Shown in pieces: positions 1 to 7,434 of a DNA stretch of 7,487 nucleotides. The stretch's first letter is position 1. The number at the start of each line of letters is the position of its first letter. Location of the stretch: NCBI GenBank assembly GCA_012514855.1, contig JAAYZL010000183.1, forward strand, positions 1 to 7,487, written 5' to 3'. This stretch comes from Clostridiales bacterium (GTDB lineage Bacteria > Bacillota_A > Clostridia > Christensenellales > Aristaeellaceae). Position numbers and translations under genes: made by a program. Under the pieces are notes generated by a model. That model was not told the DNA's origin. It saw only the letters and a program-made list of their open reading frames with translations, and ran no database searches.

Positions 1-229
1 AAGCGGATTGCTAAACCCTTGTCGTTTGTCGGCGTGCCGGTCCGCGCACGACCCGCCGACCCGCAATCCGCAGGCGGATTGCTAAACCCTTGTCGTTTGT
101 CGGCGTGCCGGTCCGTATACGGCCCGCCGATCCGCAATCCATAGGCGGATTGCTAAACCCTTGTCGTTTGTCGGCGTGCCGGTCCGCGCACGGCCCGCCG
201 ACCCGCAATCTGCAAGCGGATTGCTAAAC
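1..229. repeat. Tandem array of a 71-bp palindromic repeat
   Basis: Three full copies (3-73, 74-144, 145-215) and a 14-base partial copy (216-229) repeat with an exact 71-base period. The two bases before the first copy match the end of copy 3, so the array probably continues off the left edge. Each unit opens with GCGGATTGC and closes with GCAATCCGC or a variant. It also contains an inner inverted repeat (28-39 against 49-60 in copy 1, 12 bp with two mismatches). Where copies meet, GCAATCCGC-AG-GCGGATTGC (63-82) is a 9-bp stem with a 2-base spacer. Copies differ mainly in the inner loop (CGCGCACG or CGTATACG) and at the 3' edge. The array ends one base from the rhaM stop codon. It resembles REP/BIME-like intergenic repeats; I recognise no named family and see no gene in it. 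Confidence 0.93.
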
Positions 230-230
230 T

Positions 231-551
231 CTACGGTTGATAAAAAATCTCTTCCAGGTCCTCGTAGTACACGCCCTCGGCGTGGCGGGCAAAGCACGGC
301 TTCGTGTGCTTCCACCACTCGACCGTGACGGGGTCGGCCGCCATCTTGCGCATGTCCGCCTCGTAGTCGTCCCCGGTGTACTCGAAATAGGCGACGACCA
401 TGTCCCCCATGATGGAAATCGAGTAGTTCGTCAGGTTGCAGTCGACGATCGTCTTCAGGACCTCCGGCCATACCGCGGCGTGCAGGCGGCGGTATTCCTC
501 GATCCTCTCCGGCTTCAGAAGCGCGCGCTGGCAGAAGCGCTTAGCAATCAT
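231..551 (-). CDS. rhaM: L-rhamnose mutarotase family protein
   Basis: This 106-residue protein belongs to the RhaM family (PF05336), small dimeric ferredoxin-fold enzymes that interconvert alpha and beta anomers of L-rhamnose in the cytoplasm. Its length is normal (E. coli RhaM is 104). The segment LHAAVWPEV places H24 where the E. coli catalytic His22 lies. NYSISI (42-47), the tandem tryptophans W79-W80 and the C-terminal FYQP are also family marks. The start ATG lies inside the end of the upstream ASRT-family gene (11-base overlap, ATG...TAA), and only a weak GGGG (562-565) can serve as ribosome site, so translational coupling is likely. It is the last gene of the importer operon, and the stop codon abuts the repeat array. 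The family is clear. The exact sugar is less so, since related proteins act on other deoxy-hexoses and no rhamnose isomerase or kinase is in view. Confidence 0.93.
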   Translation of the reverse strand: MIAKRFCQRALLKPERIEEYRRLHAAVWPEVLKTIVDCNLTNYSISIMGDMVVAYFEYTGDDYEADMRKMAADPVTVEWWKHTKPCFARHAEGVYYEDLEEIFYQP

Positions 552-912
552 CGATCGGGTACCCCATCGTCGTGTAGTAGGCGAGGTTGACCTGCCTCGC
601 GTCGAGCCGGCCGTACTGCACGATGACCGGCACGTCGCTCTCGACCTTCGCCGCGTACTGCGTGGCGATCGGCAGCGTGTTTTCGCCGAAGTGGTCGGGG
701 TTGTGCGTCTGAAAGCACTTGACGCGCTCGCGCCCGACGGTCACCCGGATGCCGCGAACGGGCTCCCGGTCCTCAAAGTAGAGCGTGACCTCGACGTGCG
801 CGTCCAGATCGTTCGGGTTCAGCACGACGTAGGACTCGTGGCCCACCATCGCGCTGTCGCCGAGCGGCGGCCGGTCGCCGTCCGGGAAAAACCAGACCTT
901 CTTTCCGTACAT
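541..912 (-). CDS. ASRT-family small protein (sensory rhodopsin transducer-like)
   Basis: This 123-residue soluble protein, without signal peptide or membrane segment, matches the Anabaena sensory rhodopsin transducer family (ASRT, PF07100) by eye. Shared blocks are GHES (24-27), the LN..D.DAHVE.T.Y block (31-45), D.EPV (48-52) and SDVPVIVQYGRLDARQ (92-107), which corresponds to SNVPIVVQHTRLDSRQ in the Anabaena protein. The founding member is a tetramer that binds Anabaena sensory rhodopsin. Published analysis of the superfamily proposed small-molecule, probably carbohydrate, binding. No rhodopsin is seen here. The gene lies between a sugar receptor gene and a sugar mutarotase gene, so a sugar-related role is my inference. 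The start is fixed by GGAGGA at 918-923, five bases before ATG. The frame stays open upstream, but that part is a shadow of the receptor gene. The end overlaps rhaM by 11 bases. Confidence 0.9.
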   Translation of the reverse strand: MYGKKVWFFPDGDRPPLGDSAMVGHESYVVLNPNDLDAHVEVTLYFEDREPVRGIRVTVGRERVKCFQTHNPDHFGENTLPIATQYAAKVESDVPVIVQYGRLDARQVNLAYYTTMGYPIDDC

Positions 913-917
913 CTTTC

Positions 918-923
918 TCCTCC
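918..923 (-). promoter_or_regulatory. Ribosome binding site setting the ASRT-gene start
   Basis: GGAGGA on the minus strand lies five bases before the ATG at 912. It decides between this start (protein beginning MYGKKVWFF) and longer in-frame starts, which have no comparable site and would extend into the preceding gene. Confidence 0.85.
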
Positions 924-969
924 TGCCGGGTTTTTTATGGTAAGGCATGTTGAGCCGGATATGCGCTTG

Positions 970-1003
970 AAAAACCGGGAATCGGGGGCGGAAACCCGCC
1001 CCC
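970..1003 (-). terminator. GC-rich stem-loop after the receptor gene, leaky terminator or mRNA stabiliser
   Basis: GGGGGCGG (984-991) pairs perfectly with CCGCCCCC (996-1003) around a 4-base loop, starting seven bases past the receptor stop codon. On the minus strand a T5 run follows, but only nine bases after the stem (970-974), so it is a poor intrinsic terminator. Because the ASRT and rhaM genes continue downstream with no visible new promoter, partial termination or 3'-end protection of the receptor message is the likelier role. Confidence 0.65.
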
Positions 1004-1010
1004 TTTGCGC

Positions 1011-1988
1011 TTAATCGTAGAGCAGCGGCGCGATGTGCGCTTCGTCCATGTTCGTGGCGTCGTACCAGTAGCAGCCCGTGTCGATGACGACGGTTCCGTT
1101 CTCGTCCTCCACTCCCTCGATCGGCTCGCCGAGCACGAGCTTGCACGCGGTCGCGACCGCCTTGTAGCCCATGCCGACCGGGTCCTGCGTGATCGCGCCC
1201 GCGATTTCGCCGTTGCGGACGCCGGCCTTCATCGCCGCGGAGGAGTCGAAGCCGATCAGCATGACCTTGCCGATCATGTTGATCTCCTTGAGGCCGTTGT
1301 ACGCGCCGACGCACGCGCCCTCGTTCGAGGCGTAGATCAGGTCGACGTCGGGGTTCGCGATCAGCATGGACTTCGCGATGTCGGCGGACTTGAGGTGGTC
1401 GCCGTCGCCGTACTGCGTGTCGACGATCTCGATGTTCGAGTTCGCGCCGATGTAGTCGACGAAGCCCTTGACGCGCGCGACCGCGTCGACGACCGTCTGC
1501 GAGTGGCCGACGACGGCGATCTTGCCCTCGCCGTTGAGAAGCCGGATGGCGTTCTCGGCGGCGAGCTCGCCCGCGGCGTAGTTGGACGTCGAGCAGTGCG
1601 CGTCGGCGATCGCGCCGCAGCCCGCGTCAAAGCCGACGACCGGCATGCCCTTCTCCTTGACGGCGGTCAGGTCGGCGACGACCGACTGCTCGTCGATGGC
1701 GGCCAGGCAGACCGCGATCAGGTTCTCGTTCGCCAGGTTCGCGCGCAGGATGTCCACCTGCTTGTCGACCATGGTCTCCTCCTGCGGGCCGTCGAACACG
1801 ATGGTCACGCCGTATTCCTCGGCGGCCTGCTCCGCGCCCATCCTGACCGCCTGCCAGAACTGGTGCGCGACGCCGAGCGGGATCACCGGGATGAAGCCGC
1901 CCTCGAGGGGCTTCGCCTCCGCCATCGCGGGGGCCGCGGCCGACAGGAGCAGCATGACCGCCAGAGCCAGTACCAGAACCTTCTTCAT
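1011..1988 (-). CDS. Sugar ABC transporter substrate-binding protein (RbsB/Peripla_BP_4 type)
   Basis: This 325-residue extracytoplasmic receptor captures a sugar for the ABC importer encoded just upstream. Residues 1-23 form a signal peptide (KK, hydrophobic core, APAMA), with likely type I cleavage before E24. There is no lipobox cysteine, which is unusual for a monoderm receptor. The mature part has the two-lobe Peripla_BP_4 (PF13407) pattern. Aligned by eye with E. coli RbsB, the ligand positions correspond to F44-W45 (aromatic pair), D121 in VGFDAG, R172, N222 in SNEGA, D248 in IGFDSS and Q268 in ITQDP. RbsB Arg90 is replaced by A122, so a ligand other than ribose is plausible. The ribosome site is excellent (AGGAGGT, 1996-2002, seven bases from ATG). 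The gene follows the permease after 50 bases and sits between two stem-loops. Family certain, ligand not assigned. Confidence 0.96.
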   Translation of the reverse strand: MKKVLVLALAVMLLLSAAAPAMAEAKPLEGGFIPVIPLGVAHQFWQAVRMGAEQAAEEYGVTIVFDGPQEETMVDKQVDILRANLANENLIAVCLAAIDEQSVVADLTAVKEKGMPVVGFDAGCGAIADAHCSTSNYAAGELAAENAIRLLNGEGKIAVVGHSQTVVDAVARVKGFVDYIGANSNIEIVDTQYGDGDHLKSADIAKSMLIANPDVDLIYASNEGACVGAYNGLKEINMIGKVMLIGFDSSAAMKAGVRNGEIAGAITQDPVGMGYKAVATACKLVLGEPIEGVEDENGTVVIDTGCYWYDATNMDEAHIAPLLYD

Positions 1989-2016
1989 GATTCGTACCTC
2001 CTTTTTTTGTATACCC

Positions 2017-2033
2017 AAACCCCGCCGGGGTTT
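2017..2033 (-). other. Intercistronic stem-loop before the receptor gene
   Basis: AAACCCC (2017-2023) and GGGGTTT (2027-2033) form a perfect 7-bp stem with a 3-base loop in the 50-base gap between the permease stop and the receptor start. On the minus strand it is followed by an A-rich run and the strong ribosome site, not a T-run, so it is not an intrinsic terminator. A role in protecting the 5' end of a processed receptor message, or the 3' end of the permease message, is inference. Confidence 0.6.
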
Positions 2034-2038
2034 CAGTC

Positions 2039-3040
2039 TCAGTTGGTCCTGCCGCGCTTTCTGAGCAGGTCGAAGTACACCGCGCCCGCGAGCACCGTGC
2101 CGGTGACGACGGTCTGCCACTCGGTCGTGACCGCCATGGAGCGGAGGCCGTTCGCGAGCACCGAGATGATGAACGCGCCGATCACGGTTCCCGGGATCGA
2201 GCCCTCGCCGCCGGACATCGAGGTTCCGCCGATGACGGCCGCGGCGATCGCCTCGGACTCGTAGCCCGCGCCCAATTGCGGCTGCGCGGAGTTGAGCCGC
2301 GCGGACATGATGAGCCCCGCGAACGCGCTGAACAGGCCGCTGACCATGTAGACCAGCATCTTCCAGCGGTCGGTGTTGATGCCCGAGAGCCTGGCGGACT
2401 CCTCGTTCGAGCCGATCGCCTGCGTGTAGCGGCCGAGCAAAGTCCTCGAATACAGCACATAGGCGATCACGACGCCCAGGATGAACAGCAGGAACGCGTT
2501 GTAAATGTTGTCGAGCCACCACGGAGCGTCGATCCCCGGAAAGATCTGCCTGAACAACTGCCCGATCACGCTCCCGAGCGCGATCTTCTGGTAGCTTGGC
2601 GCGGCCGTGAAGTACACGGGCTTGATGCCCGACACGACGAGCGACAGCCCCTTCGTCATCATCTGCATCGAAAGCGTCGCGATGAACGGCGGCAGCTTCA
2701 TCTTCGCGACCGCAAAGCCGCTCGTTCCTCCGCACACCGCGCCCACGAGGAACCCGAACACGATCGCGAGGCCGATCGGGAAGCCCCAAGCCGTGAACGC
2801 GATGCCGCTCATGACGCAGCTGAAGGTCATGGTCGTGCCGATCGAGAGGTCTATGCCCGCCGTCGTGATGACGAACGTCACGGCAATGGCCAGAAGGCCG
2901 TTCACGCAGGTCGACAGCGCGATGTTCATGATGTTCATCCAGCTCGCGAACCCCGGCTTCATCAGCGCGAAGAACGCGAACATCACGATCAGCACGCTCA
3001 GGATAATCAGTTTTTGGGTCAGCGCCCGGTTCCTCTTCAT
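2039..3040 (-). CDS. Sugar ABC transporter permease (RbsC type)
   Basis: This 333-residue inner-membrane permease (BPD_transp_2, PF02653) forms the channel that works with the ATPase encoded immediately before it and the receptor encoded after it. The length is normal for RbsC/XylH/AraH proteins. Hydrophobic stretches cover most of the chain, for example 10-27, 47-60, 88-104, 180-197, 228-245 and 283-298. Family hallmarks are TTAGIDLSIG (59-68), KLPPFIATL (115-123), the cytoplasmic coupling loop AIGSNEESARLSGINT (208-223), which should contact the ATPase, and IGGTSMSGGEGSIPGT (270-285). The ATG is three bases after the ATPase stop codon. A GGAGG at 3049-3053, inside the ATPase coding end, is eight bases upstream, so translation is probably coupled. 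Nothing in the sequence identifies the sugar. Confidence 0.97.
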   Translation of the reverse strand: MKRNRALTQKLIILSVLIVMFAFFALMKPGFASWMNIMNIALSTCVNGLLAIAVTFVITTAGIDLSIGTTMTFSCVMSGIAFTAWGFPIGLAIVFGFLVGAVCGGTSGFAVAKMKLPPFIATLSMQMMTKGLSLVVSGIKPVYFTAAPSYQKIALGSVIGQLFRQIFPGIDAPWWLDNIYNAFLLFILGVVIAYVLYSRTLLGRYTQAIGSNEESARLSGINTDRWKMLVYMVSGLFSAFAGLIMSARLNSAQPQLGAGYESEAIAAAVIGGTSMSGGEGSIPGTVIGAFIISVLANGLRSMAVTTEWQTVVTGTVLAGAVYFDLLRKRGRTN

Positions 3041-3043
3041 CTT

Positions 3044-4549
3044 CTACGCCTCCGCCTCTCGCATCGTCGCGTACCGCATGATGGTTTCCTGATCGATCCT
3101 GTCGCCCGTGACCTCGCCGGTGATCCTGCCCTCGCACATGACGACGACGCGGTTGCTGACGCGGATGATCTCCGGGAGCTCCGAGGAGATCATGACGATC
3201 GCCTTGCCCGCGGCCGCGAGCCGGTCGAGCAGCTTGTAGATCTCGTTCTTCGCGCCGACGTCGATGCCGCGCGTCGGCTCGTCGAAGATCAGGATGTCGC
3301 AGTTTTTCGTCAGCCACTTCGCGAGCACGAGCTTCTGCTGGTTGCCGCCGGACAAATAGCGCGCGAGCTGGCGGACGGTCGGCGTCTTGATCGAGAGCTC
3401 CCCGACCATTTTCCGGGTGTTCGCCGCCTCGCGCGCGTCGTTCAGGAAGAACTTGCCGGTCAAAAACCTGCGCATCGTCGCGATCGACACGTTCGTCTGG
3501 ACGCTCAGGCCCAGCATCAGCCCGTAGCGCTTCCGGTCCTCCGAAAGATACGCGACGCCGTGCCGGACCGCGTCCGCGGGCGTGTTGATCGAGACCTTCC
3601 TGCCGCTTATGTAGATCTCGCCGCCGGCCTTCCTGTCCGCGCCGAAGATCGCGCGCGCGGTCTCGGTGCGGCCCGCGCCGACGAGCCCGGCGATGCCCAG
3701 AATCTCGCCCTGCCGGACCAAGAACGACACGTCCCGGACCATGCGCCCGCGGTTGATGTTCTTGACCTCGAGCGCGACCTTCGCGTCCGGCGGCACCTCG
3801 CGCTCGGTGCGCGTGATGAAGATCTCGCGGCCGACCATCATCGAGATGATCTCGCCGGTGTCGACCTCGTGCGTGTTGACGGTCGCGACGTAGCCGCCGT
3901 CGCGCATGACCGTGATGCGGTCGGAAATCTGCTTGAGCTCCTCGAGCCGGTGCGAGATGTGGATGATGCCCTTGCCCTCGGCGCGGAGCATCCGGATCAC
4001 GCGGAACAGGTCGTTGATCTCGTTGTCGGTCAGCGCCGCGGTCGGCTCGTCCATGATCAAGACGTCCGAGTTGTACGAGAGCGCCTTCGCGATCTCGACC
4101 ATCTGCTGCTTCGCGACCGTCAATGTCCCGACGCGCACGGTCGGGTCGATGTCGACGTTCAGGCGCTCAAACAGCTCCCGCGCGCGGCGGTTCAATTCCT
4201 GGTCGTTGAGAAACAGCCCCGCGCGGCGCGACTCCCGGCCGATGAAGATGTTCTGCGCGACCGTCAGGTGGTTCATCAGGTTCAGCTCCTGATGGATCAT
4301 CACGATCCCGAGCTGCTGGCTCTGGCGCACGCTCCCGATCTCGACCGGCTCGCCGCGCAGGAAGACGCTTCCCGCGTCCTTTTGGTAGACGCCCGTCAGC
4401 ACCTTCATCAGCGTCGATTTCCCGGCGCCGTTTTCGCCGACCAGCGCGTGCACCTCGCCGGCGTTCAGCTGGAAGCGGACGCCTGCGAGCGCCTTGACCC
4501 CCGGAAACTCCTTCGAGATGTTTTCCATGCGGATCAGTTCCTGTGTCAC
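3044..4549 (-). CDS. Sugar ABC transporter ATPase, two nucleotide-binding domains (RbsA/MglA type)
   Basis: This 501-residue cytoplasmic ATPase powers monosaccharide import and has two fused ABC domains, the normal layout and length for RbsA/MglA/XylG proteins. Domain 1 has Walker A GENGAGKST (38-46), a degenerate signature LTVAKQQ (143-149), Walker B VLIMDEPT (163-170) and switch H200. Domain 2 has a degenerate P-loop GLVGAGRTE (288-296, Arg for Lys, usual in this family), signature LSGGNQQK (399-406) and Walker B ILIFDEPT (419-426). I chose the GTG at 4549 because the resulting N-terminus (TQELIRMENISKEFPGVKAL) matches the family. An ATG at 4591 would add 14 unfamiliar residues and has no ribosome site. 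An ATG at 4528, with AGGAA upstream, is a weaker alternative. It is the first gene of the operon, 166 bases after the predicted transcription start, and three bases before the permease. Confidence 0.95.
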   Translation of the reverse strand: MTQELIRMENISKEFPGVKALAGVRFQLNAGEVHALVGENGAGKSTLMKVLTGVYQKDAGSVFLRGEPVEIGSVRQSQQLGIVMIHQELNLMNHLTVAQNIFIGRESRRAGLFLNDQELNRRARELFERLNVDIDPTVRVGTLTVAKQQMVEIAKALSYNSDVLIMDEPTAALTDNEINDLFRVIRMLRAEGKGIIHISHRLEELKQISDRITVMRDGGYVATVNTHEVDTGEIISMMVGREIFITRTEREVPPDAKVALEVKNINRGRMVRDVSFLVRQGEILGIAGLVGAGRTETARAIFGADRKAGGEIYISGRKVSINTPADAVRHGVAYLSEDRKRYGLMLGLSVQTNVSIATMRRFLTGKFFLNDAREAANTRKMVGELSIKTPTVRQLARYLSGGNQQKLVLAKWLTKNCDILIFDEPTRGIDVGAKNEIYKLLDRLAAAGKAIVMISSELPEIIRVSNRVVVMCEGRITGEVTGDRIDQETIMRYATMREAEA

Positions 4550-4714
4550 CCTCGCTTCACTTCCTTCGGCGTTTGGATGGGAACCGGCCATCGGTGTTCG
4601 GTGGGGAACATGCCCAATCGTTTGCGCAAGTCCGTACAGCTATGGAACGCCCCAATCCGGCGGAGAACCGCGCGGCCGTGTTTGCATTGTGCGGCGCGCG
4701 ACTGTATCCGGCAA
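4550..4714 (-). other. 5' leader of the sugar operon, with a possible hairpin
   Basis: This is the untranslated stretch between the predicted transcription start (about 4715) and the GTG start. It holds the downstream operator-like site. Near its 5' end is an imperfect hairpin: 4669-4678 pairs with 4692-4700 (nine GC pairs, one bulged G, 13-base loop). No T-run follows it, and I recognise no riboswitch class. Otherwise I see nothing in this stretch. Confidence 0.45.
4614..4630. promoter_or_regulatory. LacI-family-type operator, downstream copy
   Basis: CCAATCGTTTGCGCAAG is an imperfect palindrome centred on CG (halves match at 7 of 10 positions from 4610 to 4629). It is the twin of the site at 4735-4751, differing at only two of 17 positions, both mirrored around the centre. 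It lies about 85-100 bases downstream of the predicted transcription start. The CG centre with flanking CAAW/WTTG is typical of LacI/GalR regulators. The regulator is not encoded in the window. Confidence 0.65.
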
Positions 4715-4721
4715 TATGTAC

Positions 4722-4750
4722 ATTATAGCAGTATCCAAACGATTGCGCAA
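4722..4750 (-). promoter_or_regulatory. Promoter of the sugar ABC/ASRT/rhaM operon
   Basis: The minus strand carries a perfect -10 TATAAT (4722-4727) preceded by TGC, an extended -10. It is spaced 17 bases from a weak -35 TTGCGC (4745-4750). The -35 and part of the spacer lie inside the operator-like site at 4735-4751, so a bound repressor would block RNA polymerase. An A/T-rich tract at about 4770-4788 lies upstream and might act as an UP-like element. Predicted start of transcription is near 4715. Confidence 0.8.
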
Positions 4751-4751
4751 G
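4735..4751. promoter_or_regulatory. LacI-family-type operator, promoter-overlapping copy
   Basis: CCAAACGATTGCGCAAG shares 15 of 17 bases with the site at 4614-4630, in the same orientation and with centres 121 bases apart. It covers the -35 hexamer of the operon promoter. The pair could hold one repressor tetramer by DNA looping, or bind two dimers independently. Induction by the imported sugar is inferred from family behaviour. Confidence 0.7.
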
Positions 4752-4796
4752 AAGCAATCTGCCGGATTTGTATGTTAATTTTAATTTTGGGGCGGC

Positions 4797-4835
4797 AAAA
4801 AGGCTCCGCGGGAGCGCGCTGTGCTCGCGGAGCCT
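4797..4835 (-). terminator. Rho-independent terminator of guaB
   Basis: AGGCTCCGC (4801-4809) pairs perfectly with GCGGAGCCT (4827-4835). The stem continues as GAGC/GCTC after a 2-base bulge. On the minus strand a T5 run (4797-4801) follows, overlapping the stem base. It starts 22 bases after the guaB stop codon and separates guaB from the sugar operon. Confidence 0.92.
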
Positions 4836-4857
4836 CGAAACGGTCGATTCCGGGAAA

Positions 4858-6387
<1,530 letters not shown>

Positions 6388-6422
6388 TTAAATGCGCGGG
6401 GCGATTTGAAGAACTTATACGC

Positions 6423-6452
6423 AAACCGCGCCGCCGGTTGACGGCGGCGCGG
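6423..6452 (-). terminator. Probable terminator of the right-hand sugar transporter operon
   Basis: CCGCGCCGCCG (6426-6436) and CGGCGGCGCGG (6442-6452) form a perfect 11-bp stem with a 5-base loop, 13 bases after the permease stop codon. Only three T residues follow on the minus strand, so it may be inefficient or Rho-assisted, though the stem is very stable. It separates the permease from guaB. Confidence 0.75.
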
Positions 6453-6465
6453 CCAGATATTGCGG

Positions 6466-7434
6466 CTAATCCTTTTTTGTGTTCGAGTCTATCAGCACGA
6501 CCGCCACCAGTATCACGCCCTTGACGACCCACTGCCAGTAGGTGTCGATGCTCATCAGCACCATGATGTTGCTGATGACCTGCAAAAACAGCGCGCCGAT
6601 GACGACGCCGAACACCTTGCCGCGGCCGCCGGTCAGCGACGTTCCGCCGAGCACGACGATCGTCATCACGTCGAACAGCAATCCCTCGCCGATGTTGACG
6701 TTGCCGGAGAGCGTCTTCGCCGTGAGGCCGAGCGCGCCGAAGCACGAGAGCACCGCGCACAGGACGAACGCCAGCACGCCGATGAACTTCGTGTTGATGC
6801 CGGACAGCTTGCTGGCCTCGAGGTTCCCGCCGACCGCGTAGAAGCCGCGGCCGACGGCGGTGTACTTCGTGATCACGTACAATATCGCCGCGATCAGGAG
6901 CATCATGATCACCGGGAACGGCACGATCCCTATGTAGCCGGCGCCGAGGTAGTTGAAGCTCGTCGGCACGCCCGAGATCGGCAGCCCCTTCGAGTAGATG
7001 TAGTAGATGCCCTTCAGCACGTTCATGACGACGAGCGTCGCGATGAACGAGGGCATCTTGCCGAACACCGTCAGCGCGCCGTTGATCAGTCCGACGACCA
7101 CCGACATCAGAATCACCAGCGCGAGCGCGACGCCCAGCGGTATGCCGTTGTTGACGACGAAGCCCGCGAAGAAGATCGACGTCATGCCGATCGTGGAGGA
7201 GATCGACATGTCCATCTGCCCGGTCAGGATCACGAAGAACTCGCCCATCGCGATGATCGAGATGAACGACGCCTGCCTCAGCACGTTCATGATGTTGCCG
7301 ACCGTCCGGAACTTCTCGCTGCTCACGGCGCTGGCGGCGACCAGCACGACAAACAGCAGGAGGATCATCCAGTCGAAGAAGAATGCCCGGAACCCGCCGC
7401 CGTAGCGTTTGCTCTTTGCCTTGAATTCACTCAT
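6466..7434 (-). CDS. Sugar ABC transporter permease (RbsC/XylH type), second system
   Basis: This 322-residue inner-membrane permease (BPD_transp_2, PF02653) is a paralogue of the one at 2039-3040, clearly diverged from it. Hydrophobic segments lie at about 21-37, 57-71, 98-117, 129-147, 171-189, 217-236, 255-264 and 274-294. Marks of the family are [12 protein letters not shown] (69-80), KMPSFIATL (126-134), the ATPase-coupling loop [15 protein letters not shown] (201-215) and [16 protein letters not shown] (261-276). The ATG overlaps the end of the preceding ATPase gene by eight bases, and GGGG (7444-7447) is nine bases upstream, so translation is probably coupled. It is the last gene before a GC-rich hairpin. 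Any receptor gene would therefore lie upstream, outside the window. The substrate cannot be told from the sequence. Confidence 0.96.
   Translation of the reverse strand: MSEFKAKSKRYGGGFRAFFFDWMILLLFVVLVAASAVSSEKFRTVGNIMNVLRQASFISIIAMGEFFVILTGQMDMSISSTIGMTSIFFAGFVVNNGIPLGVALALVILMSVVVGLINGALTVFGKMPSFIATLVVMNVLKGIYYIYSKGLPISGVPTSFNYLGAGYIGIVPFPVIMMLLIAAILYVITKYTAVGRGFYAVGGNLEASKLSGINTKFIGVLAFVLCAVLSCFGALGLTAKTLSGNVNIGEGLLFDVMTIVVLGGTSLTGGRGKVFGVVIGALFLQVISNIMVLMSIDTYWQWVVKGVILVAVVLIDSNTKKD

Noticed and set aside
1..230. CRISPR array or coding repeat
   Set aside because: Copies are directly adjacent with no unique spacers, and the 71-base period shifts reading frame at each copy, so neither fits.
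552..569. Near-palindrome CGATCGGGTACCCCATCG beside the rhaM start
   Set aside because: It lies within coding sequence for the conserved ASRT C-terminus (YPIDD) and its central GGGTACCC leaves no room for a hairpin loop. Probably codon-driven.
913..1314. N-terminal extension of the ASRT-family gene in the same frame
   Set aside because: It overlaps the receptor gene out of frame, is Arg/Gly-rich without family similarity, and a good ribosome site precedes the ATG at 912.
4614..4751. CcpA cre sites in place of local LacI-type operators
   Set aside because: The CG centre fits, but bases at the outer conserved cre positions do not (TTGCGCAA flank), and the two sites match each other far better than the cre consensus.
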